From: Alisma plantago-aquatica
Lineage: Eukaryota > Streptophyta > Magnoliopsida > Alismatales > Alismataceae
DNA length: 64,000 bases
Reading direction: 5' to 3'
Assembly: GCA_963693085.1 (NCBI GenBank)
Contig: OY856412.1
Coordinates: 350,492,957-350,556,956 of the forward strand
This document shows, one piece after another, positions 1 to 11,663 of this stretch (its first letter is position 1; every line of letters starts with the position of its first letter). The translations under genes were made by a program, and so were the position numbers. The notes below the pieces were generated by a model, which saw only the letters and a program-made list of their open reading frames with translations, made no database searches and was not told the DNA's origin.

Positions 1-299
1 AAGTCCCCCTTTAGGAAGAAGATTTCCTCTAGAGAATAAGAAGAGGGTCATGAATGGTGAATCCTCCAAGAAGAGAAAGAGACCACAAGAGGCCTTCTCT
101 GAGGGAGGTTCTCTCCCGGATGAGGTCCCAGACCTTATGAACAGACTAAACCTCAACCCTAAGGATGTCTTTATCCGTGTGATGGCCCTGATCCCAAAGC
201 CAAGGGAAAGGTAGTCAAGACAACTGAGATGATCTGGCTAGAGAAACAAAAGGTATTGATTGACATCATCACTACCCTAGCCCTTAGAGACATCAACTG

Positions 300-1125
300 A
301 GAGAAGAATAGAATGCCCCAGCCTATTCAGGCTCACCTCAGAGCCACCATCCTAGACTTCATTAAGATGAACATTGGAAGTTTTGAGGAGAAGATAAGTC
401 ACAAGTCACAAACAAAGTGGATTCTTACCTCCCAATAGTGGAGAATAGTTTATGCATTCTGGAAGTGCAACACAATAAGAAGGTGATCTTCACTGCCCAT
501 CTTCTCAAGGGAGAGGCAAAGCTCTGGTGGGAAACTACATAGTTGCCTGAAATCTGACAAAAGCCCCATGGTATGGGAGGATTGTCAAGCCATCTTAACT
601 CCTAGGTCCATCTCCATCTCTTCCAGATGAGAGAGAGAAGCAATTCATCAGTATCCATCTCTGATATATGACCGTGGAAGACTATGCCAGGAAGTTCTGA
701 CTCCTCAAGCATTTTTACCATATACTAGATGAGGAGCGTCAAGTGGAGCACTTCATCGACCGCACGAACCCTATGCTCCAATCCCATGTCACGGCTAGAA
801 AGACCTCAAACTTCATAGATGCTCTTGACTTTGACTTGAAGAGGGAGAGGACAATAATTCCCTCCAAGAACCTACATTCAGATACCTAGCATTCACTAGA
901 GGAATATCCACTCCAAAAAATGATGCAAGAAAGACAAAAGGCCGTAATCGTGGTAGGGAAAAAGGAAAAAGAATGAGGTTCACAACCACGAGAGTCACCT
1001 GAGATGGAGAAATTGTAGGACGCATGCAGACAAGTGTCACTTAGATAAGACAATATGCTATTGTTGCAAGTAGGAGGGACACTTCCAATCCAAATGTCCT
1101 CTCCCACCCTTGTAAAGGTTTGGCC
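300..1125 (+). pseudogene. gypsy gag remnant with CCHC zinc knuckle
   Basis: Fragments match the capsid part of gypsy gag: a HLLKGEAKLWWETT-like stretch near 500-540, a YARKF-like stretch near 680, and EERQVEHFIDRTNPMLQSHV near 733-790. A knuckle of the form CYCCK-x-EGHFQSKCP follows at about 1050-1095, with a stop inside it. The first 300 bases probably hold the N-terminal tail but are not clearly readable. Several frameshifts and stops exclude a working protein. Confidence 0.7.
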
Positions 1126-1142
1126 CTATTACGGAATAACAT

Positions 1143-1610
1143 GTGGCTATATCCCAACCTATAGCAACCCAACATGTTGCTAATTTTCAACATTCTTTAG
1201 TGTTCTATATTGATAATGAAGAAGCACAATCCAATGCCAACCAACTCATAGAAGGAATGCTTAATATTATGAGCCATTCCATCAATTTTTTGTTTGACTC
1301 TAGTTCTACAAATACTTTCATATTTAGAAATCTCAAAACTATTCTCAAAATGGATTTTAAGGAGTTAGGTTATGTCCTAGATGTCACCACCCCATGTGGC
1401 AACATATTCTAATCTCTATTAAAACACCAGTCATAACTATTGAATATCAGAACTTTGAACTCCCTACTAATTTCATTCTACTTCATATGAATGACTTTGA
1501 TGTAACCATGCAAATTTATTGGATCAATAATAATCTTGTAAAAATAAACTATAGGGAAAAGAAGATAAGGGTAGAGAGACCCAGATATTAACTACTCACC
1601 ATATGTAGTA
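1143..1610 (+). pseudogene. gypsy aspartic protease remnant
   Basis: An 89-codon open stretch contains FLFDSSSTNTFIF at about 1288-1325. This is the place of the retroviral-type D-[ST]-G active site, but the glycine is replaced by serine. A second open stretch (1394-1591) in another frame carries the following flap-like beta strands. The broken active site and the frame change mean it is not functional. Confidence 0.6.
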
Positions 1611-1744
1611 GGAGATATGTTCCCATCAACCCTTTATGTTTTAGCCATAGAGTGTAGAGGATGATAGTTAAGAGTTGTCAAGAATTTCTAGCCACAGTAA
1701 TCAAGCCAAAGTCTAAGGCACACACCTCAAGGAAATAGAGGTAG

Positions 1745-2530
1745 TCAAGGACTAAGTTGATGTGTTCCCAAAATATTTGCTAGGTATACCTCTGAAAAGA
1801 GATGTTGAATTCTCCATAGAGATAGATCCCAGGACAAACCCAAATTCTGGGGCTCCTTATAGAATGGAACTCACTGAGTTACTTGAGATAAAGAAGGAAG
1901 TACATGAACTCTTAGATAAGGGCTTCATCCAACATAGTACCTCCCCTGGGGATCCCCAATCCTTGTTGAGAAAAAAGGACAATTTTATCCACATGTGCAT
2001 TGACTATCAATTGTTGTACCAAGACACAATAAAAGATAAGTACCCTCTAACCATAATTGATGACCTTTTTTACTAGATAAAAACCACATAAGTCTTCTCA
2101 AAGGTCAATCTACAATCTGGTTACAACCAATTACGAGTTAGGAAGGAATATGTCTCAAAAACCACTTTCCAAAACCAATATGGCCATTTTGAGTTCTTCA
2201 TAATGCCTTTTGGGTTATCCAATGAAATGAGTGTATTTGTGTACCTCAAAAATAGTGTATTCCAACCTTTCCTTGGTACCTTTGTTATATTCTTCATTGA
2301 TGGCATCCTTATCTTCTCAGACACCCTAGATAAACACTGACACCACCTAGTTAAGGTCCTTGACATTCTAGAGAGCATAAGTTTTATGGAAAATGCAAAT
2401 TTTGTATCGACCAAGTCATGTTCCTTAGACACATCATATATGGATGGACTATCATGATGGATCCAAACAAAGTATCACAGTTCTTGATTGGAAAGTGCGA
2501 AACCCATTATCCGAATTTTTAGTTTGTTGG
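1745..2530 (+). pseudogene. gypsy reverse transcriptase remnant
   Basis: The N-terminal RT part is open for 104 codons (1762-2076). It shows the usual APYRM motif, the LLDKGFI motif and a CIDY motif. After a stop, FSKVNLQSGYNQLRV (near 2098-2140) and the FEFFIMPFGLSN box (near 2187-2225) follow. The catalytic box reads FIDGILIFS near 2292-2318, where living gypsy elements have two aspartates, so a metal-binding residue is lost. Later RT text is in other frames. Confidence 0.8.
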
Positions 2531-2639
2531 AGATAGCTAGCTACTATCAGTGAGTCATCCCAAATTTCTCAAAGACCGCTCTTTCCCTCACTAATCTCAC
2601 CCAAAAAAATGAAAAGTTTGTCTAGTTCAAGGTTTGTGA

Positions 2640-3013
2640 AGCCAAATTATAGGATCTTAAGGAGAATTTTACCATTTCTCCTGTGTTGACCCTACCCTCA
2701 GGAAACAATGGATTTGTCATTTTCACCTAAGCATAAGAAATGGGCTTAGGGCACGTCTAGGAGTAGGACCAACATGTTGCTGCCTTTCCCTCAAGACTGC
2801 TCAATCCAAATGATTTAAATAAATCGATTCACAATCTAGAGCTCACATCAATTATCGATGCCATGAAGAATGGTGAACTGATCTATATGGAGTCATGTTT
2901 GATATCTTCAGTGAACATAAGATCTTGAAGTAGATGTTAACTCAAAAGGAACTTAACTTGTAGCAGCAATGATGGATGAAGTACCTAGAAGACTAAAACA
3001 ACACCATATACTA
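2640..3013 (+). pseudogene. gypsy RNase H remnant, cut off
   Basis: Short stretches fit the gypsy RNase H start (TLPSGNNGFVIFT near 2690-2730) and the later ELNL-x-Q-x-WMKYLEDYNNTI stretch near 2950-3013, the part that normally precedes the tether to integrase. The match stops at about 3013, where an AT-rich microsatellite begins. Integrase is absent, so the element was broken here or the rest was removed. Confidence 0.6.
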
Positions 3014-3023
3014 TTGAGATAAA

Positions 3024-3066
3024 TATATATCTAGATATATATATATATATATTTATCTCAATATAT
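3024..3066. repeat. AT microsatellite
   Basis: Imperfect (AT)n tract at the point where the gypsy body stops; the flanks TTGAGATAAATATATA and its reverse complement form an inverted repeat around it. It may mark a deletion junction. Confidence 0.8.
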
Positions 3067-4916
3067 ACTCTAATGAATCCATATTCATCATGTTTCTTTT
3101 TTGAATTTTAAATATATTTTGCATATCTTTCTTGCATTTCACTTGAGATTTAACTTGTTTTAGCTTTTTAGTATTTTATGCAATTTATTTGGTATTTAGT
3201 TAGTTGTTATGTTTAATTTGTAGGTTGATGCAAGGAGAATATGATAATTCATAAACTCTCTATTAATTTTTTAGTGAAGAATTAATATAATTGATGTAAG
3301 GAGAAGAGAACGAGTCATAAAAACTATACACATTCCAATTAAATAAGCCAAAATATTAAATGCTCATTCCCAACTCCATCAACTGGGGAGAGGATCATTA
3401 AAGCGTACCTAGTTGGTAAAATGGCTTCAAATTTCACATTTAATATCGGAATTGGGAAATTTGAAAACCATTTGATGCACAAATCAATTATCCACAAAAT
3501 GAATATATTTTGCTGACCACTTTTATCCATAAGAAGGGTCTTTAAGTCACTATTTGTCTAGATTTGCAATATGTAGAAAACTACACACAACCACCTATTT
3601 ATGTTAGATCATCTTAGAATATTGGCACATGATATTAAAGAATCAAACATACATATAAATAGACATCTCACTCCATATAAAATCCATACACTGGACGTCA
3701 CCAAGGTATCCTAGAGACGAAAGCCCTCGACTTGACATGGAGATGTGCTCAACCAAAGAACACAATTGGAGATTGAGTTGTTGTTTGGAGCATGGTTTTA
3801 CAAATCACAATGCTTCACTTCTACATCACTACCATATCCATGAGCTTCTTCATTTAACTTTTATGTTGTATCTTGAACACATGTAGAGAGTAGTTCATGT
3901 TATTGGGGCATAGGGATCAACCCCGCTTCATGTATGTGTATTCTTGCATTTTGAACCACAACTTGTTTGAACCATAATATTTTTGATTAACTATTTAATG
4001 AATATTTTATAGATTATCTATCCATCTTGTGCATCTATTGCAATGTTTGGCATATATACATTGAAACCTAGGACTTAAATACTAGTCAATCATAATTGAG
4101 TCCTGGATATGATTGTGGAAAGTGTTCTCCAGCGTGACTGGTTTGAGATCAATAAGTAACAAGACCTTGAGTCTAGATGGAAATATGTCCATGTGAGATT
4201 CTATAATCTTGAAGGATATAGAATTTTCTTAGATCTAATATAATAATATTCTAAGTGAGTGATGCAATGTTAGCGAGTAGATATGTAGGTTCTCTATACA
4301 ACATGAAATATACATAAGGCATACGAGACTTAAGAATTTGTAGTACTTCTTGCTCATACAAAATAGTACATAAAAGACCATCTTTTGGGCTTATTATAGA
4401 CTCTTAGTACAACATTTACATTATGCATGTCCTAAGTAGGCAAAAAATTCATAAAAGTTATATAACTTGCCTTAGGGGTGAAGGAATACGTCTAAACAAT
4501 AAGGAATCAAAAGAAAAGTAGAGACCCGAGTTTTGTCCTCTAAAAGATTCAAGGAGGCTATTATCTTCAAGAATAGGGTGTATCTAGAGAAAATAGATTA
4601 GAAAAAGATGGTTCTTCATCCATATGGATGAGTTTTCAGCTAGAAGCACCATGGATTTCAACCATGGTAGATGATATAATGGGAAAACAACAAGAAAAAG
4701 GGTTAGGAGAGAATATCTTATATGTTTGGAGCAAGAAACTAGGCAAGAAGCCTTAGATCCGTCCTAAAAGAGCTAGATCCAAGGCTTGTAGCAACATGCA
4801 TGCATAATCTAGATAGGTTTTATCTCCAAGAAGTCTTCCTGTCATCAATTGATGGTTTCTTGTTGTTCTCTAGAAATAGAAACGAGTTGGATAAAGGTTC
4901 CTTTGAAGGAGTAAAG
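3067..4916. other. No gene recognised
   Basis: About 1.85 kb without a readable protein motif on either strand; the longest open frame is 63 codons and looks like chance. It is probably decayed transposon DNA. It ends at the left edge of the copia LTR. Confidence 0.6.
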
Positions 4917-6104
4917 TGTTGGTATGTATGCCCTGAGAGCCAATCATGAGATGATTGGTGGGATACATTAAGATTGATTTGATAAACATCAAAGGCAAGC
5001 TTCCAATTCTTTCTGGTTCAGTCATATGAGATAGTGATAGAACAGATTGAATGTCTAGAGAATGACAGTACTCAATGACGTATGCCTTCAGGTTAAGGAC
5101 CTGAACGATGAGATCATACAGATGCTAAGAGTTTGTACATTCTTGTTATGTCCCTAGTCGTATGTCATTGTGGAAGGTAGATAGACAACAATGACACACA
5201 AGACTAGACTGTGGTGTTGGTTGATGATAGAATCTCATTAGTCATGATATAGAGATATCAAACCAAACACATAGGTACTTGTTAGAGAACAAGTGTACCA
5301 GACAGACCCACAATGAGTTTGACACATGGAACCATGACATGGTAGTCACAGTCAGTACTCATAGTGATGGTGGTGAGTGTGATTCTTTGACCTGAAATCA
5401 CTACACTCAACACATGTCGTTGGGCACACTTTGACATCATCAAACGTAGTCCTGAAACATGGTTGTTATAAAGGTGATGATTGGGTGGCTTTGACACATG
5501 GGGATTTTGAGGGGTGAGTGATAGATATGGGATTTGTCCCTCCTGTGGGAGTTTGATATCCAAGGCCACTTGATGAGTAGGATTGAGATAGGCGTGCGCA
5601 CGCATGTGTGAATTAGTATGTGATATTGATGTCATACATATCTCGTTCAATCTACTCTGAGATCAAGAAAGTGAATGAACGTTGACAGGATGACTATTCC
5701 ATGCCTCGAGTTCATTCGGGATATCAGTGACAAAGGAATTATACATTCACTATAACACCATTCACAGATTGTAGGATTGAAAGTTGTTCTCCAACTTTCT
5801 ACTTTCACTTAGGTAGCACTGATGTGTGACTAGGCACCGCTCTTTTCTTGTGAAGTCATAAGTGTTATGGACTTTCACTGCCAATGTGAAATGGACCTGC
5901 AGGGTCACACACATAGGATTTAACATGGAAGAGGAGTTTTGTCCACAAGCAATGTTTAGATTGATTACTAAAGGAGTTTAGTAGTTCAATTAAACACTCA
6001 ATCAATTGATAGCTCAATATCATATTGTTCAAGGTGTTGGACACATTGATTGGAGTATCAGATTGATTGAAATCGTAATTGAATGATTGTGCACAACCTA
6101 TACT

Positions 6105-6510
6105 CCCAACCGATCGGTTCATGTGATGAACCGGTCGGCTGGGGTTGCTGAACCAGTCAGCTCAAGTGTTGAGATGATTGGCTCAACTCCAGGGTGAGCC
6201 GATTGCTTCAAGTGTTGAAACGATCAATTCAACTAGTGCAACCGAGCAACTTGGGAAAGTAGGATTTGGTGAGAATTTTCCTTGTGTTTCACTTGCCCAA
6301 TTTGATTGGAACAAGGATTGGCATTCGATACCAATTGGAAACAAAAGAAGGAAAGTCAATTAGGAACTAATTAGGACCACGAACCGACTGGTTCAGAAGT
6401 GAACCGATCGACTCATGGGTCCCAACCGATCGGTTGAGGTGTCAACCGATCGGTTCAGGTCCCCAACTGACCGTTTCACTTGTGAAATGATCAGTTCAGG
6501 TTGCGAGTTG
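6105..6510. repeat. Palindrome array in copia 5' LTR
   Basis: The 12-bp perfect palindrome AACCGATCGGTT occurs at 6108-6119, 6424-6435 and 6444-6455. Many degenerate copies (ACCGGTCGGCT, ACCAGTCAGCT, ACCGACTGGTT and others) lie between and around them, spaced about 20-27 bp. A similar array is in the 3' LTR and in the leader. Confidence 0.85.
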
Positions 6511-6554
6511 GTTGCTTTTGTGGAAAATCTTGAACCCTTCTACTCTTGCTTTTA

Positions 6555-6608
6555 GTCCCACATTGCCCGGGATGGAGAACCCTGTCCCATGACCCTCCTA
6601 TATATATA
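6555..6608 (+). promoter_or_regulatory. Likely copia LTR promoter: USE-like box plus TATA
   Basis: TATATATA begins at about 6599-6601. GTCCCACATTG at 6555-6565 differs by one base from the plant snRNA upstream sequence element RTCCCACATCG, and 33 bases separate it from the TATA box, the spacing known for Pol II snRNA genes. The TATA role is likely; the USE role is a guess. Confidence 0.5.
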
Positions 6609-7165
6609 GGGGTATTGGGGGCTTCTCAAAGTACAACTCAGTGCAACCAATTACTCTGCAAAGTTGTCGTTCTCTCTGGTTTTGGTAACTGAGAGAGCCC
6701 GAGCAAGTGCTACCCGCAAAGGGAGGTGCAGCAAGGGAAAGACAACTACAGTTGCAACTGGAGGCAGGAGAGTGTGTTGACGACTAGTACGTCAACAATA
6801 GGGTGCGACTCCTTCCACTTCCTTGTGGGACAAGGAGTGTGGAGTTCCAGGTGGTCCGTGTGGACTACTTCAGAGGTGGGAGGTTTCTGCCGCTCAGGAG
6901 GACAACTGTCAATCCCGACAGTCCCGGTGAGAGGAGGAGTCGTCAGTCCCGGTGCGACCAGGAGCTGCACAGACACCGTCCAAGACCGGAGGTGAAGATC
7001 ACGCAAGGCGCGAGGTATTGTCGCCGAGCAAGCCTCGGGACAAGGTATGATTCCACAAACCATCCTTTCCTATTGTATAGACGTTGACACATTTCCTTGT
7101 TCCGAGTTTGGGGGAGAAAAAATTTTGTTTCCGCTGCCTTCTCTGCCTCCCCTAAAACCCAACAG

Positions 7166-7178
7166 TGGTATCAGAGCC
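7166..7178 (+). other. Primer binding site, initiator-Met tRNA type
   Basis: TGGTATCAGAGCC starts two bases after the LTR end. This is the common plant LTR-element primer site complementary to the 3' end of initiator tRNA-Met. Confidence 0.9.
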
Positions 7179-8560
7179 ACATCAACTGCTCTATACTTTA
7201 GGGATTATCGATATGATCGATTTTGGTTTGTCTCCTTTATTTATTGCATACGATGCGAATAATATTGGCTTTATGCATGTCCAATCCTAAATCCACAAAT
7301 CCCAAATTACATATATGATATGTATTATTAATGCACTCGATACGCGTCACCCTTAAATGAGTTTTGTGGTGGATGTATAGCGTGGTTATGGCCAAAAAAC
7401 CCTATCTGTGTGTGGTTGTTTGTGGTTGCTTGCATCTCGGTCTGCACACCGATCCTCTTTCTCTTATTCCTGATGTAACTCGAAATAATTCGAGATTCTT
7501 TCCTACCTTTGCTCCCCCGAATGTAACTCGGGGTTTCACCTTTTTATACAATGTAAAATAGGATAGATTTTATTTCTTGTTATGTCAAAGAACGGAGGAC
7601 ATCGAGACGACAATTGAGACGATCGGTTCAAGGCATGAATCGATCAGTTGACGTTCCAGACGATTGGTTCAAGGAGTGAACCGATCGGTTGATGGCCGGT
7701 TCGAGGAGAGAGACGAGCGGGTGGCGGCCATGAAGAGATGCACGATGACCAGGCGAACCGATCGGTTGGAGGAGACAACCGATCGGCTGGTGGCACCTAG
7801 ACGACCGGCCAGAGAGAGCAGATCATTCATATGATGAGTTGATCAACTCAGAAGGAAAAGCACAAAGTTCATCTTGTACAGGGACTATGTATTGTGGTGA
7901 TTGGATATGTATATGTATATAAAAACCAAATCCCTCATTAAAATATTAAGTCTTATATGCCTTCCATTAGCAGCACACATGAAAAACTCGATCGACCAAG
8001 CGTAGGTTACGCCAAAGTGTGGTGCGTCATCTATCTTGTGGAAGTGTGAAGGGTAGACATGTAGGTTCTGCCAAAGCAGGGTGCATGTTTACCGTGTCGA
8101 CTTTTGGGTTAGACTTAACTGGTGATTCTTAGAGCGTCTAAGCCCAGAGGCAAGGAATGTTCATGGCAAGGTGTTGCGCATGTTCATTCATCAAGAGTTG
8201 CATATGATGCAATTGGCATGATGGCCTACCTAAATAGTCAAGATTGTGGGCGATCAACGAAAGCTGACTCATGACTTGATGAAATATGGATCTTGCCCAC
8301 TAGAAGGTTGTACGCTGCAACCTTCCGAATTGATGGTGGGGGCTATGAATTTGAAGTAAAATAGTGGGAGCGATAATTAATTAAAGGCCTAATTATATCG
8401 TCAATATTTCAAATCAATCAAATAAGTCAAAAGAGTTTTGGACTAAAGTTGCATATATTTCATTTTGCTAAAATAAATGGTTAATCAACAATAATCACTT
8501 TATTTGCGAATGACCCTTGAGACCAACAAATTAAATGGGAATAATTCCACGACTGGTTAG
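7179..8560 (+). other. Copia leader, with a second palindrome array
   Basis: No protein motif is readable before about 8570. At 7613-7810 the palindrome AACCGATCGGTT recurs (7679-7690 and 7756-7767) with degenerate copies of the type GACGATCGGTTC and GAATCGATCAGTTG. The LTR array is therefore repeated in the untranslated leader. Confidence 0.65.
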
Positions 8561-8569
8561 GATGATGAG

Positions 8570-9200
8570 AAGTGTTCTCAATCAAAGTGCGGAAGCTCTA
8601 TGTCCTAGTTATAACAGAACCAGATGAACTCGATCCCACCACATCAATGGCTGAAAGTATGCTGATGAAAGCATGCCGAGGAAGACATTGATGAGGAGTG
8701 CTTGATGTTGTGTTCTCTGAACTATGAGTTGCAGAGACAACATGAGACATATGATGTCTCCAAGACACTGTCCTAGTATGTCATGACAGAAGGAGATCCA
8801 GTAAGGTATTCACACACTCAATGTGATTGGGTATGTGGAAAACCTGACTAAGAAGGATTCCCTCTGAGCCAAGGGTTGTCTATTGGTATGATTCTGCAAA
8901 TGTTGTGAGAATTATACAATTCGTGATAAGCTACAACATGAACAACTTTGACAAGCATTGACAGAATTGTTGGACATGTTGAGGATAGTAGAGGCAAAGA
9001 TGAAGAAAGAAAAACCATAATCTTTGATGTGATCCAAGAGAAAGGTAATTCTTAAGGGCAAGGATAAGGGCTAAGCAAAGAAGTGTTCTGATGCTAGCCA
9101 GCAATCCAAGCCGTCTTCAGCCTCAAGGCACATGGGGAAAGGGTGTATGAGGGATTGCCCTCTATATCTGGAAGAATAAAAGAAGATGAAGGAGGGGATG
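8570..9200 (+). pseudogene. Copia gag remnant
   Basis: Readable pieces in several frames fit plant copia gag: VIGYVENLTKKDS near 8823-8860 (compare the family's ...MIGYVENLERLGF), LTELLDMLRIVEAKMKKEKP near 8960-9018, then a basic stretch near 9045-9080. The knuckle region near 9130-9180 (MGKGCMRDCPLYLEE) keeps only part of the CCHC pattern. Stops occur every few dozen codons, so nothing is translated. Confidence 0.6.
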
Positions 9201-10660
9201 GTGATGTCCACCTAAGGTATCATGAAATGAACCGCTTCTTTATCTGAGGTATATGATACCAAGATATGGATCTATCATATATGATATGCAAGATCCGCAA
9301 AGAAGTGATGGCCTTTGTGAAAGGACCAAGAAAGAAGTACCCATCATTGGAGCAAGTGTTTCTGCCATAGATAGGAGTATCTTTCGGTTTATTTTAGCCT
9401 AAAGGGCACGAAATAGAGTTGAGAACTGATATTTCATATATTGCCAATAGATAGAAACACTTTATTTTTGCATATTGTATGACAATGATGGCAATCAATA
9501 AAGTTGATGTTTCAATCTTTTAAAGATATGATCTTTGTGGCAATGCCTTGTTTATCTTGTGGTATTTGATATGCATAAGATAAAATGATACCTAAAAGTT
9601 ATAGATAACTCAAACAATCAAATTAGCATCAATCATGAGAAACTCATTTCTAGTGTCCATGTGATGGATAAATCTAGACTCTTTTGGTTAGAGAACCAGT
9701 AAGAGACATGAATATCTTGGATATGATTAATCAATCTTCACTAATGGTAGTGGGAGAATGATTATCCTATTAGGTATGATACATGTGATGTATTTACATA
9801 CCTATTGGAACAAATGCTAATACTTCAAATGGTGTTTAGAGAAATACCAATATGAATATCTTGAAGTGTTCAAGATTATTATAGATGAAGTACAGATTTG
9901 GTAAAGTGTTAATTCTTGATGAGATCAATGAATGAAATACTTGGACCAAATGTTTGAGATCCTTATGAGTGATTATGATAGTGTATCATAGTGAACTCAT
10001 GATTAAGGCATGGTGATGTCTAAATCAAGAAGGAATCATACTCTAAGGAGTTAGAGAATGATTATCAAATAACTAAATTCTTCTTAATAGAAGAATACCC
10101 CAAACTAATAAAGGACATTAAGAATCACAAGGAGTTGTGAGTTCTCATATCCTTGACAGATACACCTCAATTATCTATATGATGAGTTGTTCATGTGATG
10201 AGTCAACTATCTAGATGAAAATGAGGAACCGAATTTCGAGTTATGGTTTATGACCATTACATCCTAAATGACATCCATGTGAAGCATAAGGTATGACCTT
10301 GATGGTAGCACCCATTGGATGAAATCCATAAGTGCAAATGAGTCTTAAGTGTTAAGACACATGGATAACATTTTGAGAAGGATGATGCTTGTTGATTGCA
10401 ACTTAATGACTAAGACATTTGTCATATGGATACTAAAACCTCATTCCTATGAGGAATAAAACAAGGATGTGTACGTGACACAACCTATAAGGTTTATGAA
10501 TCCACTAATGCAAATGTAGTCTATAAGTTACAATGGACTAATCAATGTGATTGATTGAGTACAAGCAACTCAGAATTGGATCTTTACTTTGATGATATAG
10601 TCAAAGGGTTTGACTGATATGTCAAAGATAAAGAAGGGATCTGTGATTTAGTGGGAGCGT
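9200..10660 (+). other. Copia pol interior, too decayed to assign
   Basis: This stretch should hold protease, integrase and the front of RT by its position between gag and the RT tail. I cannot point to a secure active-site motif in it. A GVDYE- or HHHCC-type box was looked for and not found with confidence. Confidence 0.45.
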
Positions 10661-10689
10661 GTTCACATTCCACATATTGATGTGAAATG

Positions 10690-10900
10690 GAAATGTTCTA
10701 GAATGGAAATCCAAAAGTGGAAATTATCTTTAAGGAAGATAGAGATGTTTCCTATGTGATAGGAATAGAGATCTATAGAGATAGTTCTCGAAAACCTCTT
10801 GACCTGGAAAAGAGAGAGCATACATTGGCAATCTGTACTGAAGGGTTCAGTGTACACAGATTCAATAGGAGAAAACTTGTCCATGTTACATGGAGTTAGT
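10690..10900 (+). pseudogene. Copia reverse transcriptase C-terminal remnant
   Basis: The open stretch at 10717-10899 contains YVIGIEIYRDSSRK, the well-known tail of copia RT (usually ...YILGIQI.RDR), followed by a KREH...GFSVHRFN segment that fits the ...YI.KVL.RF part. It is only 60 codons long, has stops on both sides and lacks the YVDD catalytic box. Confidence 0.7.
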
Positions 10901-11650
10901 ATCCCAAAGCCAAGTGTCCAATTCTTATGAAGAATGGGAACACTAAGAATAGATATGGATCTATCATGTATGTAATCATCCCATTATCTTGCATGTATCG
11001 ACATGGCAAGAACTAAATGCATTCTTCATCTTGTATGTAGGGCATGGCAATATGATGTGCTCATCTAGATAACTCGTATGTGGGACATGACGAGTGGATG
11101 TCTGTCTGATTCTAGTAAGGGTTACTGGAATACCATGAGAACCTGATAAGTACTTGTGAAGTACTAGTTCTATGGTGATAAGGAAGAGTTCGATGTAAAG
11201 AGTTACATTGATGTGAACTTCTAAAAGGATAGAAAATTAATCGCAAAATATATATGGGATATATAAAGTGAAAGTTTGTTGATAATTGGAAACGTTCCAA
11301 TAAAGCCGTTTCAAAGGGAATGCCAAGTATCTATGCGTTAGAGAACAGCAGTGGATACTATATGGATCTGGAAGTTCATGAGATGAACTTATATTCCACT
11401 CATTGATGACAAGTATGGAATCCTTGATCATGCAATGTGGCTAATGGTTAGCAAAGGAATACTAGATCGCATATTACGACAACTCCATCTCATACGTGTG
11501 ACGTACAGCGAAGAGATGAGAGACATGCAATTTATACTGACTTTGGAAAGGTGTTGCCATTACTCACTATGTTCGCACTAGAGCACAGTAACATGTGGGA
11601 CATGTTTGAAGATCACTATGAATATGATTCAAGGGTGATTGGCTCACAGT
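10900..11650 (+). pseudogene. Copia RNase H region, decayed
   Basis: By position between the RT tail and the polypurine tract this is the copia RNase H. Only weak echoes are readable, for example YGSIMYVI-like text near 10950-10975, which sits where SLMYA normally is. No catalytic residues can be assigned. Confidence 0.4.
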
Positions 11651-11663
11651 GCAAGTGGGAGTC
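11651..11663 (+). other. Copia polypurine tract
   Basis: The purine-rich run AAGTGGGAG lies directly before the second TGTTGG LTR start and fits the plus-strand primer of plant copia elements. Confidence 0.7.

Larger units (their letters stand above)
1..3013 (+). mobile_element. Ty3/gypsy retrotransposon body, LTRs not seen, dead
   Basis: A gag-protease-RT-RNase H order can be followed on the plus strand with many stops and frame changes. No LTR pair is visible: the left side runs off the window and the right side stops in RNase H, so integrase and the 3' LTR are missing. The gag carries a CCHC knuckle and the RT resembles chromovirus-type gypsy RT. What is seen is order and motifs; the lineage is inference. 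Confidence 0.75.
4917..7164 (+). repeat. Copia 5' LTR (2248 bp)
   Basis: Ends TGTTGG...CCAACA as expected for an LTR and is followed by the primer site. It contains a palindrome array (6108-6510), a TATA box near 6600 and a GC-richer transcribed part with several spurious ORFs. Compared by eye with the copy at 11664, about 3-4 percent of bases differ over the first 330 bp. Confidence 0.9.

Noticed and set aside
5282..5650. 122-codon minus-strand frame, repeated at 12029-12397
   Set aside because: Both are the same place in the two copia LTRs. The repeat comes from LTR duplication and there is no recognisable motif.
6746..7087. Overlapping frames of 89-105 codons on both strands
   Set aside because: They lie in the GC-rich transcribed part of the copia LTR and have no protein motif.
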